Origin: Ga0077536 sp943370145
GTDB lineage: Bacteria > Pseudomonadota > Gammaproteobacteria > Ga0077536
Direction: 5' to 3'
DNA: 64,000 nucleotides
Assembly (NCBI GenBank): GCA_943370145.1
Contig: CALRPY020000001.1
Location: 124,001-188,000 of the forward strand
Shown: positions 8,213 to 16,953 of the stretch, one piece after another
Numbering within the stretch: position 1 is the first letter of the stretch
How the letters are laid out: the number at the start of each line of letters is the position of its first letter
Notes under the pieces: generated by a model
What the model saw: only the letters and a program-made list of their open reading frames with translations
Told to the model about the DNA's origin: nothing
Database searches by the model: none
Position numbers and translations under genes: made by a program

Positions 8213-9160
8213 ATGAGAAAAGCCCTGTCAGCCACCCTGCTGCTGCTCGCTGCCGCCCATGCCGAGGCGGGCGACCCGCGCGTCTTCGTGACCAACGAAA
8301 GCGGCGACAGCGTGTCGGTCATCGATGCCGCGAGCGCCAAAGTGATCTCGACGATCGAGGTCGGGAAGCGACCGCGCGGCATCGGCAGTTCACCGGACGG
8401 CGCCGAACTGTACGTAGCGGTCAGCGGCGAGAATGCGATCGCGGTGATCGACCCGGTGACGATGAAGGTCTTGCGCAGATTCGACAGCGGCCCGGATCCG
8501 GAGACGTTCGCCGTGCACCCCAACGGCAACCTCTACATATCCAATGAGGAGCACGCGAAGGCGTCGGTGTTCGACCCGAAGACCGGCAAGCTCGTCACCG
8601 AGATCAAGGTCGGCCTCGAGCCCGAGGGGGTCGCGATTTCGCCGGATGGCCGCCACGCCATCGTCACCAGCGAATCGACGAACATGCTGCACCTGATTGC
8701 CATACCGGAACACAAGATTGTCTCCAACATCCTGGTCGGCGCACGGCCGCGCGCCGCGGCCTTCAGCGCGGACGGCAAGCTGGCTTATGCGACATCGGAG
8801 ATCAGCGGCGAGGTCAAGAAGGTCGATGTGGCGTCCGGCGAGATCGTCGGCAAGATGCCGCTGGCCGACGACAAGGCGAAACCCAAGGACATCCTGCCCA
8901 GCCGCGACGGCAGCAGGCTCTTCGTCGCCGGGGGGCGCGCGAACCGGATCTTCGTGCTCGACGAGAAGACGCTCGAAATCCTGCACGAAATCCCGGTCGG
9001 CAACCGGGTCTGGGGCCTCGCGCTCAACAAGGACGGTTCGCGGCTCTACACGACGGACGGGGCGAGCGACCAGGTCTCGGTGATCGACACGGTGCTTGAC
9101 AAGGTGGTCGCCACGGTGCCGGTGGGCAAGATGCCGTGGGGTGTCACAGTCATCGATTGA
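8213..9160 (+). CDS. Periplasmic YVTN-family beta-propeller protein, PQQ-dependent-catabolism-associated type
   Basis: 315 residues. A signal peptide (RKALSATLLLLAAAHAEA) is followed by about seven repeats of roughly 40-45 residues built on VxNxxxxSVSVID, GxxPxGxxxSPDG and LYVA, each making one four-stranded blade. I chose ATG 8213 because the signal peptide begins there; an in-frame ATG at 8201 overlaps the AGAAGG ribosome site. Proteins of this kind sit beside the substrate-binding protein in PQQ-alcohol-dehydrogenase and lanthanide-uptake clusters, with an unclear role (periplasmic binding or scaffolding). It probably shares a transcript with the 7348 gene and ends convergently to the TonB receptor, 42 bases away. 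Confidence 0.85.
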   Translation: MRKALSATLLLLAAAHAEAGDPRVFVTNESGDSVSVIDAASAKVISTIEVGKRPRGIGSSPDGAELYVAVSGENAIAVIDPVTMKVLRRFDSGPDPETFAVHPNGNLYISNEEHAKASVFDPKTGKLVTEIKVGLEPEGVAISPDGRHAIVTSESTNMLHLIAIPEHKIVSNILVGARPRAAAFSADGKLAYATSEISGEVKKVDVASGEIVGKMPLADDKAKPKDILPSRDGSRLFVAGGRANRIFVLDEKTLEILHEIPVGNRVWGLALNKDGSRLYTTDGASDQVSVIDTVLDKVVATVPVGKMPWGVTVID

Positions 9161-9202
9161 GGCGGAGGAGGTCCGCGGGCGCCAGGCCCGCGGACCCGCG
9201 CA

Positions 9203-11686
9203 TCAAAGCGTGATGCGCAGTCCCACCCACCCGGCGCGGGGCGCGCCGACGCCGAGGAAACGCGGCGACGGGTCGGCGAGGTTCGGCAGCACCTCGGTGG
9301 GATCCTCCCCGAGCAGTCCGAAGTTCTCGTATTCCGTGTCGAAGAGGTTCGTCACGCGCGCGAAGATTTCGACGCGCGCGCTGACCTCGTACGCACCGCG
9401 GAGGTTGACGAGCGTGTAGCCGTCCACCGTCTCCAGCTGGTTCGACTCGTCGCCGCGCATGACCTGATCGGAGTTGTACAGCAGCTCGCCCCCCACGGCC
9501 AGGCCGAACGGCAGGCGGTAGTCGGCGCCGATCTTGAACTGGTGGCGGGGAATGCCCGGAACCCGGTCTCCCTCCTCGACCCGGATTTCGCCGTTGGCGT
9601 CGGCCGCCGCGTGATTCGGGCTCAGCGCGAGGAATTCGCTCTCGAAGCTTGCATCGATGTAGCTGTAGGCGGAGAACCAGTCCACGCCCAGCAGATTGCC
9701 GGCAAGCGCCGCCTCGAGCCCTTCCCGCTTGGTCTCGTCGACATTCGCGAACAGCCCCGTCGAGCGACCTGTCGACTGGAAGATGATGTCGTCGTGGTTG
9801 ACGGTGCGGAAATAGCCGACGCGGTGCTCGATGTCGCGGTAGACGCCGCGCACCCCGAACTCGACGCCCTTGGCAACGACCTCGTCGAGCGGCGGGTCTG
9901 CCAGGAAGGCGTTGGGCAGGCGGCATTCGAACTCGATGTCGTCCGGATCCTCGCCGTCCTCGATGGCGATCCGGCGCGCAATCTCGAACACGCCCTCGTT
10001 GCACGCGAGTTCCACCGGCGTCGGCGTCCGCGAGGACTCGCTGTAGCTCGCGAACAGGTTCGCCGCCTCGTTGACGCTGAACGTGCCGCCGACAGTCGGG
10101 TTGAACCGACTGAACTCGTGGTCACCGTTGAGCTCCCGCCGCTCGCCGGACTGGTCGCGCAGCGAAATGTCGCTGTGGTTGTACCGGCCGCCGAACGTGA
10201 ACGTGAAGCGCTCCGTCACGGCAAGGTTGTCGAGGAAATAGAAGCTCCAGGTCTCGCTGCGGGTGGCGATGTCGGTCGCGCCGTCACCGACGAAGGTCCG
10301 CAGGCCCAGTCCTTCCGTGCTGCGCGTGTTCGGATCGATATCGGACAGCTCCACGGCCCCGTCGAAATCGCCATTGCCCCGGAAATAGTTGAAGCCGGCG
10401 ACGAAATAGTGCTCGCGCGCGAAGAGGTCCTGGCTGAAAACCAGCTGCAGGTCAGTGCCATAGGTCTCCTGCTTGCGTTCGCTGAGGTTGTTGATCGCGG
10501 CGTCTGACAGCAGGCCGCTACCCGACAGTTCATCCGTGTGGTCTTCGAGATTGAACGTGCCGGGCACGCCCGCGAGGGCATTGAGGGCGGTCTCCAGCGC
10601 GACGGGGTCCGCGACGCCCAGCACGTTGTCGTCACAGACGTCGTCCTCGTCGAAACCGAGGTCGCCGAGTGCGTCCTCGTCTATCTCGTCGAGCAGGAAG
10701 TCCCCGCCGCCCAGCGCACAGGTCTGGAACTCCGAGGCGTCGCCGTTGAAGGAATCCGTGGTGTTGTGCCGGTAGAATCCATTGCCGACAAACTCGACTT
10801 TCTCCGCGAAACGGTGCGAGAAATCGAGCGAGATCATGTGCATCTCGTTTTCGGTGATGTCGGGCGCGGTGAAGACCTGCTCCCGGTCGAGCGCCACGAG
10901 GCCGCGCGGCGACGCGCCGTTGCCGCGCAGGTCCGTATCGCCGAACTGGTAATTGAGATCCAGCGTGCTCGAGTCCCCGCGCCAGCCGGCGCTGCCGTAG
11001 AGGTTCAGCGCATCGGAGTCGGATTCGTCGCGCCAGCCGTCCTCGCGGAAGTAATTCGCGTTGACGTAGTACCCGATCGTTCCGTTGTTGCCGCCGCTCT
11101 CCACGCTGGTCGCGGCGCGCCCCCAACTGCCGCCGTGGGCCTCGGCCTGGTGGCCCTGGAAGTTGAAGCCGTCCTTCATGTCGATCGCGAGTGCCCCACC
11201 CAATGTATTGAGGCCGAACAGCGGGTTCGAGCCGCCAACGAGCGTCACGCCGTGAATCGCCGACTCGGGCAGCAGGTCCCAGTTCACGGCGTCGCCGAGC
11301 GGCTCGTTGATGCGTACGCCGTTCTGGAACACCGACACGCCCATCGGCAGGCCGAGCAAGGGCGATGCGGAGTAGCCGCGATACTGGACGTCGGGCTGTA
11401 GTGGATTGTTCTGCGCCGAGTTGATCGACACGCTCCCGAGGCTGCTGTTCATGTGCTCGGTGAGATCGAGGCTCTGCGTCCGCTCGAGGGCGTCCGCATC
11501 GGTCGACTGTGTCGTGAAGGGCAGGCGTTCCGGGGCGATGCCGCGCGCGCCCGCGAGCGGCGTGGGCGCAACGACCGTCACCTCTTCATCGAATCCGGCG
11601 CCCTCGGCCATCACGGCCGGCGACTGGCTGGAAAGGAAGGCCACCGCGAGCGCGGCGCGGCGGTGCTGGAGCCGATTCTTAAGCAT
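9203..11686 (-). CDS. TonB-dependent outer-membrane receptor with acidic Cys-bounded segments
   Basis: 827 residues from ATG 11686 with GGGGGACTC upstream. A signal peptide (residues 1-27) is followed by a TonB-box-like EEVTVVA at 34-40, a plug domain to about 170 (VQYRGYSASP, VFQNGVRINEP, GSNPLFGLNTLGGALAI), then a 22-strand barrel. The TonB-receptor C-terminus ends GLRITL, not in Phe. Two predicted loops are striking: residues 329-360 hold 14 Asp/Glu in 32 positions, beside C323 and C351, and a second Cys-bounded segment at 9923-10003 has 10 acidic residues of 27. Such loops suggest a cation or cation-chelate ligand. Neighbours (PQQ-type binding protein, MoxY-like kinase) point to uptake linked to alcohol oxidation. 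The exact substrate is unknown. Confidence 0.9.
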   Translation of the reverse strand: MLKNRLQHRRAALAVAFLSSQSPAVMAEGAGFDEEVTVVAPTPLAGARGIAPERLPFTTQSTDADALERTQSLDLTEHMNSSLGSVSINSAQNNPLQPDVQYRGYSASPLLGLPMGVSVFQNGVRINEPLGDAVNWDLLPESAIHGVTLVGGSNPLFGLNTLGGALAIDMKDGFNFQGHQAEAHGGSWGRAATSVESGGNNGTIGYYVNANYFREDGWRDESDSDALNLYGSAGWRGDSSTLDLNYQFGDTDLRGNGASPRGLVALDREQVFTAPDITENEMHMISLDFSHRFAEKVEFVGNGFYRHNTTDSFNGDASEFQTCALGGGDFLLDEIDEDALGDLGFDEDDVCDDNVLGVADPVALETALNALAGVPGTFNLEDHTDELSGSGLLSDAAINNLSERKQETYGTDLQLVFSQDLFAREHYFVAGFNYFRGNGDFDGAVELSDIDPNTRSTEGLGLRTFVGDGATDIATRSETWSFYFLDNLAVTERFTFTFGGRYNHSDISLRDQSGERRELNGDHEFSRFNPTVGGTFSVNEAANLFASYSESSRTPTPVELACNEGVFEIARRIAIEDGEDPDDIEFECRLPNAFLADPPLDEVVAKGVEFGVRGVYRDIEHRVGYFRTVNHDDIIFQSTGRSTGLFANVDETKREGLEAALAGNLLGVDWFSAYSYIDASFESEFLALSPNHAAADANGEIRVEEGDRVPGIPRHQFKIGADYRLPFGLAVGGELLYNSDQVMRGDESNQLETVDGYTLVNLRGAYEVSARVEIFARVTNLFDTEYENFGLLGEDPTEVLPNLADPSPRFLGVGAPRAGWVGLRITL

Positions 11687-11998
11687 GAGTCCCCCGTTGT
11701 GCTGCCTGCCCCTCCGCCGAAGTCCACTCCACGAGCGGCCGGCGAGCGCCGCGTCGACCAACAGCTGTGCGACTTCGTCAGGCGAGGTAGTGCAATCGTC
11801 CGATAAAAAGAAGGAGGACCATAGGGGGTGGACTGACGGGCCGGAAAGCGCCGGCCACCCCAGGTGACGGAGGTGAATTCCTCAAAATGATCAAGATTTT
11901 CTCCCGCTCGACCAATGTGGGGCTGCCACAGCGAGTCACTCACCAACTCGCCGGCGTGCGGTCCGGTCGTTCATCCGGACCCCGCCCATCGCCGTGCA
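11687..11998. other. Intergenic region upstream of the TonB receptor
   Basis: 312 bases between the response-regulator stop and the receptor start, both on the minus strand. It holds an imperfect GC hairpin near 11840-11858 (GGCCGG...CCGGCC) and a T-rich run on the minus strand (complement of 11806-11812). Together these could terminate the upstream two-component operon or form a leader. No convincing -35/-10 pair or riboswitch fold was recognised by eye. Confidence 0.4.
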
Positions 11999-12649
11999 TC
12001 AGACCTTCACGAACCCGTGCCGGATCGCCAGGCGCGCGATTTCCGCTACGGAACTCACATCCAGCTTGCTCTTGATCTGGGTCGCGTAGTTCGCGACCGT
12101 CTTGGCGCTGAGCGACAGCCGACGGGCGATGTCATTGACCGTCTCGCCTTCCGCCAGCAGGCAGAAAATCTCGAACTCGCGTGTCGACAGGCCCGCCATC
12201 GGGGAACTGGCCCCACGCGTTTTCTGGAACGCAAGCCGCTGCGCAACGTCGGGATCGAGGTACATGCCGCCGGCTGCCACCTGCCGGACGGCCTCGACCA
12301 GGACCGTCGGTGCGCTCGTCTTGGTGATGTAGCCACGCGCACCGGCCTGCAGGGCCTGCTCCACGAACACGGTGTCCTCGTGCATGCTGAAAACGAGGAT
12401 ACGGGCGTCGTGCTTGCGCTGGATGATGCGACGAATGGCCTCCAGCCCCCCGATGCCAGGCAGGCTCAGGTCCATGATGACGATGTCGGGTGTGCGCTCG
12501 ACGAACAGTTTGACGGCCGAATCCCCGGTGTCGGCCTCGGCAATGATTTCGAGGCCGGGCACGTCTTCGAGCAGCGTTCGGTAGCCTGCCCGCACCACTG
12601 CATGGTCATCAACCAGCAGAATCCTGATCTTGGTGGACGGTGTGTTCAT
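11999..12649 (-). CDS. NarL/FixJ-family response regulator (MoxX/ExaE-like)
   Basis: 216 residues from ATG 12649. The receiver domain has the acidic pair DD at 14-15, the phosphorylated D60 in IVIMDLSLPG, a conserved Ser/Thr region (VFSMHED) and K in GYITKTSA. A LuxR-type helix-turn-helix follows at about 150-210 (LSTREFEIFCLLAEGETVNDIARRL, split here by the linker MAG). Its start overlaps the end of the kinase gene by 41 bases, which indicates translational coupling. Beside a kinase with a MoxY-type sensor region and a receptor/PQQ-type cluster, it probably controls alcohol-oxidation or uptake genes. The DNA target is unknown. Confidence 0.9.
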   Translation of the reverse strand: MNTPSTKIRILLVDDHAVVRAGYRTLLEDVPGLEIIAEADTGDSAVKLFVERTPDIVIMDLSLPGIGGLEAIRRIIQRKHDARILVFSMHEDTVFVEQALQAGARGYITKTSAPTVLVEAVRQVAAGGMYLDPDVAQRLAFQKTRGASSPMAGLSTREFEIFCLLAEGETVNDIARRLSLSAKTVANYATQIKSKLDVSSVAEIARLAIRHGFVKV

Positions 12650-13976
12650 CTGACTTGTCCTGCTTGAGTGGAATGGAAATTTCGAACCGCGTGCCCCGCC
12701 CCGGCGCCGCCGCCAGGCGCAGCGAACCGCCGATGGCCCTGACCCGTTCTTCGATCCCGACGAGCCCGAGGCCCCGTCTTGCGACGGCTGCGTCGAATCC
12801 GCGGCCGTCGTCTTCGATCTCCAGCACGACCTCGCCGTGGCTGGCGCGTGCGAACAGGCGTACGCTGACACTGCTCGCTTCGGCATGCTTCACCACATTG
12901 GTCAGGGCCTCCTGCACGATGCGGAAGACATTGATGCTGACGTCGGGTGCAAGCACGGGCAGCGGGTCGGCGTGCTCGAACGAGCAGAACATGTGCTCGT
13001 GATGCGCGTTCCAGCTGTCGATCATGCTGCCGATCGCGCTGGCAAGCCCCAGTTCGTCAAGGATGGACGGCCGCAGGCGATCCATCATGGTTCGCACCTG
13101 GTCGTACATGCTGGAGCTCACGTCCGCAATCATCATCGCGCTGGGGCCGATACCGCTGTCAGGCCGCGCCTTGCGGGCAATCGACACCGCCAGGGCCTTG
13201 ATTGCGCTGATGGACTGCCCGATACCATCGTGCAGTTCATGGGCGAGGTGCCGACGCTCGTCTTCCCGAATCGCGAGCGACCGCTGGGCCAGCTCGCGCA
13301 TATCCGCCTGTCCGCGGGCCAGCGCCTCGGCCATGCCATTGAAAGTGGTGGCGATCTCGTTCACCTCCGGGCGGTTGCTGGCAGCGACCCGCACGGCGTA
13401 GTTGCCGAGTTCGAACTGCCGCAACGCGGCCCCGACCTCCGCAAGGCGGGCAAGCCCGCGCCGGACGTCGACAAGCACCCAGAGCCCGGCGATGGCCGCG
13501 AAGCCGATCAGGGCGCCGAGCAGGACGCTGAACTCGCCCCAGGCCTCGGCGATTTCTTCCACTGGATTGACCCGCAGGATGATTTCATCGCTCCCGTTGT
13601 CGAGTGCGAGGCGGCGTTCGGCCACGCGTGCCGCCGGCGTCATGAAGTTGACGAACCAGTCCGGCACGCCCGGCGCGTCGATGCGTCCGGCTTCGATCGT
13701 CGCGCCCTGGCGTCCGGCGGCTGCAATCGTCACCGTCAGGTGCCGCGACTCGCGCAGGGCCTCCAGACCCCGACGCCACGCCAGCACCGAGGCGGGTCGC
13801 ATCGGGTCACGGGACTCCAGCTGCATCCGCAGCAAGGTGAAGGCCAGGTCCATCGATGCATTGGTGTCCATGCGGATATGGTCCCGCCGCATCGCAGCGA
13901 GATTTGCGCCAACCAGCAGCGAGACCGTCAGCGCAGTGCCGCCGATGATGAGCCACAGGCGCGTTACCAGCCTCAT
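12609..13976 (-). CDS. NarX/UhpB-type sensor histidine kinase with LapD/MoxY-like sensor region
   Basis: 455 residues. Transmembrane helices at about 6-28 and 150-170 enclose a 120-residue periplasmic region starting MRRDHIRMDTNASMDLA, similar to the LapD/MoxY N-terminal domain. HAMP follows at 171-225. The dimerisation motif ERRHLAHELHDGIGQ puts the phosphoacceptor at H249 (HisKA_3 type). The ATPase has NVVKHAEA (N box), DDGRGFD and GLGLVGIEERV (G boxes). This family includes MoxY, regulator of methanol oxidation, and the ExaD-like kinases of PQQ-ethanol oxidation. It is first in a two-gene operon with its NarL-type partner and divergent from the cyclase gene. Confidence 0.88.
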   Translation of the reverse strand: MRLVTRLWLIIGGTALTVSLLVGANLAAMRRDHIRMDTNASMDLAFTLLRMQLESRDPMRPASVLAWRRGLEALRESRHLTVTIAAAGRQGATIEAGRIDAPGVPDWFVNFMTPAARVAERRLALDNGSDEIILRVNPVEEIAEAWGEFSVLLGALIGFAAIAGLWVLVDVRRGLARLAEVGAALRQFELGNYAVRVAASNRPEVNEIATTFNGMAEALARGQADMRELAQRSLAIREDERRHLAHELHDGIGQSISAIKALAVSIARKARPDSGIGPSAMMIADVSSSMYDQVRTMMDRLRPSILDELGLASAIGSMIDSWNAHHEHMFCSFEHADPLPVLAPDVSINVFRIVQEALTNVVKHAEASSVSVRLFARASHGEVVLEIEDDGRGFDAAVARRGLGLVGIEERVRAIGGSLRLAAAPGRGTRFEISIPLKQDKSDEHTVHQDQDSAG

Positions 13977-14178
13977 TGGTCCGTCGCGCCGGCGACATCA
14001 AGTCCGGCACCGACCGGACCGATAACGCTGGTGGACGCCTGGGCTGGCGGGAGAATTCGATATCCCGTCATCGACTTGTGAATTTTTGCCAACTGCGAGT
14101 TGTCATTACGGAATTGTATTCAGGCCGTCATCACCATCCTACGGAAATAATCCCAAGCCGATATTGAGCCCGCTCAAC

Positions 14179-16545
14179 GTGACCATTGTTAACCAGGAGC
14201 AGAGCCCCCCCGAAGATGCGGCTGACGCGGATGGCGCCGTACTGCGCCTCATCGACCGCCAATTGCACGATCGCGCGCTGCGTGAGGCGCTGGCAGCGGT
14301 TTCGTCCGGCGCGGGTGATTCGGCGGCCGAGCTCGAGCGCCGGATCGACTCGCTGGTGGAGGCGACACAGAAAATCCACGAGCCGCTGTCGCTGGACCTG
14401 ATCCTGAAGCGCCTGGTCGCGCTCATCAGCGACGCGTTCGCGGCCGACCGGACGTCCCTTTTCCTGTACGACGCCGAAACCGACGAACTGTATTCGCGAG
14501 TGGCCCAGGGCGGACTGACGCGCGAAATCCGCTTCGCCGCCGGTCTCGGCATCGCCGGTGCCGCATTCCGCAGTGGCGAATCGCTGCTCGTCGAGGACGT
14601 GTACAGCGATCCGCGCTTCAATCGCGAAATCGACGTCGCCACCGGTTACACCACCCGCAACCTGCTCTGCGTCCCGGTGCGCACGCGACGGGGCGACATC
14701 ATCGGCGTCACCGAAGTGCTGAACCGCCACGTCGGGGCGTTCACCGCGACGGACGCGGTTTTCCTGCGCGCATTCACGACGCACGTCGCCACCGCACTGG
14801 AAAACGCCCAGTTCGCCGAGCAGATCATGGCCGCGACGCGCGAGGAAACGCGCCTGATGGACGTCACGCGCGCGATCTCGTCCGAACTCGACATCGAGCA
14901 ACTACTGTGGAAAATCATCGGCATCGCCACCGAACTGCTCGACGCCGAGCGCAGCACCCTCTTCCTGCACGATCCGGGGCGTGACGAACTGTGGTCCCGC
15001 GTCGCGGAGGGCATGGCCACCCGGGAGATCCGCATCCCGGCCAGCATGGGCATCGCGGGCGAGTGCTTCACGCGGCGCGCCGCGATCGTGATCGACGACG
15101 CGTATGCGGACCCCCGCTTCAATCCGGCCATCGATCGCGCGAGCGGCTTTCGCACCCGCTCCATCATCTGCGTGCCGGTGATCGGTCGCCTCGGCGTGCC
15201 GATCGGCGTGGTGCAGGTCCTCAATCATCGCGTCGGCAGCTTTTCACCCAAGGACCAGCGAAGACTCGAGAACCTGGCGGCCCAGAGCGCGATCGCCCTG
15301 GAGAACGCACGGCTTTTCCGCGAGGTCGTGGAGGCGCGAAACTACAACGAGAACGTGCTGCGCAGCCTCACCAACGGCGTCGTCACGCTGGATCTCGCAT
15401 TCAATGTCGTCAAGATCAACGACACGGCGGCGCGGCTGCTGGGGGTGGAGCCGGAGCGGATTCTGGGTGCGTCCGCGCTCGCGCTGTTCCGGAACGGGAA
15501 TTCGTGGGTGCGCCGCCTGGTGCGGAAGGCGGCGCGGTCGCAACAGGCGGAAACCGCCGTGGATGCGACGCTGAAGAGTCGCCAGGGGACGACGACTGCC
15601 GCGAATGTGGTCGCAAGCCCGCTGATCGATGGCGCCGGCCGGACATTCGGCTTCGCCATCGTGATCGACGACATCACCAACGAGATGCGCCTGCGCTCGA
15701 CGATGGCGCGCTACATGACGCGCGAGGTCGCCGAGCAGGTCATCGCGCAGGGCGATACCGCGCTCGGCGGGCGCGCCCAGCAGGCCAGCATCCTGTTCGC
15801 CGACATCGCCAATTTCACGAGTCTTGCCGAACGGCTCGGGCCGACGGAAACGGTCGCGCTCCTCAATTCGTATTTCTCCGACATGGTCGAGGTGATCTTC
15901 GAGCACCACGGAATCCTCGACAAATACATCGGCGATGCGATCATGGCCGTGTTCGGAGCGCCCCTGTCGACATCGAACGATGCCGACAATGCGGTGAAGA
16001 CCGCCGTGCGGATGCTGCAGGTTCTCGCGGATTTCAATGCACGCCGCGCAAAGGCGGCTCTACCGCCGATAGACGTTCGCATCGGCGTCAATTCCGACGA
16101 GGTCATCGCCGGCAACATCGGCTCGGCTCGCCGCATGGACTACACGGTGGTCGGCGACGGCGTGAACCTTGCGGCCCGGCTGGAAACCGCGAACAAGGTT
16201 TACGGCACGCGCCTGCTGGTCAGTGGATCGACGATGTCGCAACTGCGGGATCGCTATCACAGCCGGGAAATCGACTTGCTGCGGGTCAAGGGCCGGGCGC
16301 AACCGGTGGCGATCCACGAGGTTTTCGCCGCGGAACCCGACACGGCGCTGCTCCAGTCCTATGCGGCCGGCCTCGCGGCCTACCGGCGTGGCGAATGGTC
16401 GTTCGCCGTCGAGGCCTTCGACGCGGCGCTGCGCGTCAAGCCGGACGACACCCCCAGCAGCGTCATGCGCGCGCGCGCCCGCGCCCAGGCGGGCCGCCTG
16501 CCGCCACCCGACTGGGAGGGTGTCTACAGCCCGGAGGGCAATTGA
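14179..16545 (+). CDS. Class III adenylate cyclase with tandem GAF and PAS sensor domains
   Basis: About 788 residues. No ATG exists near the 5' end. I chose GTG 14179; TTG at 14164 or 14086 is also possible, and none has a good ribosome site. GAF1 spans about 70-215 and GAF2 about 237-380, clearly homologous to each other (both have the form YxDPRFNxxID and LCVPV or ICVPV). A PAS domain lies at about 385-505, the catalytic domain at 530-715, and a short TPR-like tail follows. Catalytic residues are complete: metal ligands D542 (FADIANFTSL) and D586 (YIGDAIMAVFG), K582 and D654 for adenine, N663 and R667 for transition-state binding. The Lys/Asp pair indicates ATP, not GTP. There is no membrane segment. 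The architecture resembles cyanobacterial CyaB-type cyclases whose GAFs bind cAMP. Confidence 0.9.
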   Translation: MTIVNQEQSPPEDAADADGAVLRLIDRQLHDRALREALAAVSSGAGDSAAELERRIDSLVEATQKIHEPLSLDLILKRLVALISDAFAADRTSLFLYDAETDELYSRVAQGGLTREIRFAAGLGIAGAAFRSGESLLVEDVYSDPRFNREIDVATGYTTRNLLCVPVRTRRGDIIGVTEVLNRHVGAFTATDAVFLRAFTTHVATALENAQFAEQIMAATREETRLMDVTRAISSELDIEQLLWKIIGIATELLDAERSTLFLHDPGRDELWSRVAEGMATREIRIPASMGIAGECFTRRAAIVIDDAYADPRFNPAIDRASGFRTRSIICVPVIGRLGVPIGVVQVLNHRVGSFSPKDQRRLENLAAQSAIALENARLFREVVEARNYNENVLRSLTNGVVTLDLAFNVVKINDTAARLLGVEPERILGASALALFRNGNSWVRRLVRKAARSQQAETAVDATLKSRQGTTTAANVVASPLIDGAGRTFGFAIVIDDITNEMRLRSTMARYMTREVAEQVIAQGDTALGGRAQQASILFADIANFTSLAERLGPTETVALLNSYFSDMVEVIFEHHGILDKYIGDAIMAVFGAPLSTSNDADNAVKTAVRMLQVLADFNARRAKAALPPIDVRIGVNSDEVIAGNIGSARRMDYTVVGDGVNLAARLETANKVYGTRLLVSGSTMSQLRDRYHSREIDLLRVKGRAQPVAIHEVFAAEPDTALLQSYAAGLAAYRRGEWSFAVEAFDAALRVKPDDTPSSVMRARARAQAGRLPPPDWEGVYSPEGN

Positions 16546-16568
16546 CTCGCGTCACCGCCCGTGGGCGC

Positions 16569-16871
16569 TCAGTGCTGCCCGGCTTCCCGCGCGGCGAAAG
16601 CCGCCTTCTGCTCGGCTGACGCCTCCTGCTGGTAGCGCTCGCGCCACTCCGCATACGGCATGCCATAGATGACTTCACGCGCCTGTTCGTAGTCGAGCTG
16701 CACGCCTCGCGACTCCGCTTCCGCGCGATACCACTTGGCGAGGCAGTTGCGGCAGAAGCCCGCGAGATTCATCAGGTCGATGTTCTGCACCTCGGTGTGC
16801 TCGCGGAGAAAGTCGCGCAGCCGGCGAAAGGTGGCGGCTTCGAGTTCGAGTTCGGTTTGCTTGTCGGTCAT
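16569..16871 (-). CDS. DUF1244 family protein
   Basis: 100 residues from ATG 16871. The segment VQNIDLMNLAGFCRNCLAKWYRAEAE is the hallmark of DUF1244, a small helical family common in proteobacteria and without known function; the paired Cys (CRNC) are conserved. A longer frame upstream (to 16964) has no family similarity, so the internal ATG was chosen. It is convergent with the cyclase gene (23 bases apart) and follows the sigma54-type regulator on the same strand. Cytoplasmic, with no signal or membrane segment. Confidence 0.85.
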   Translation of the reverse strand: MTDKQTELELEAATFRRLRDFLREHTEVQNIDLMNLAGFCRNCLAKWYRAEAESRGVQLDYEQAREVIYGMPYAEWRERYQQEASAEQKAAFAAREAGQH

Positions 16872-16953
16872 GGTCGAGGACCCTGCGTTGGAAGGCCTAC
16901 ATGATACGACCAGCGCGCCCCGCCGGGATCGGGGCAGCGCGGCCGCGGCGCGC

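Noticed and set aside
9542..11401. Long plus-strand frames inside the TonB receptor gene
   Set aside because: They are antisense to a receptor with complete plug and barrel motifs and show low-complexity Arg/Val/Glu composition typical of shadow frames.
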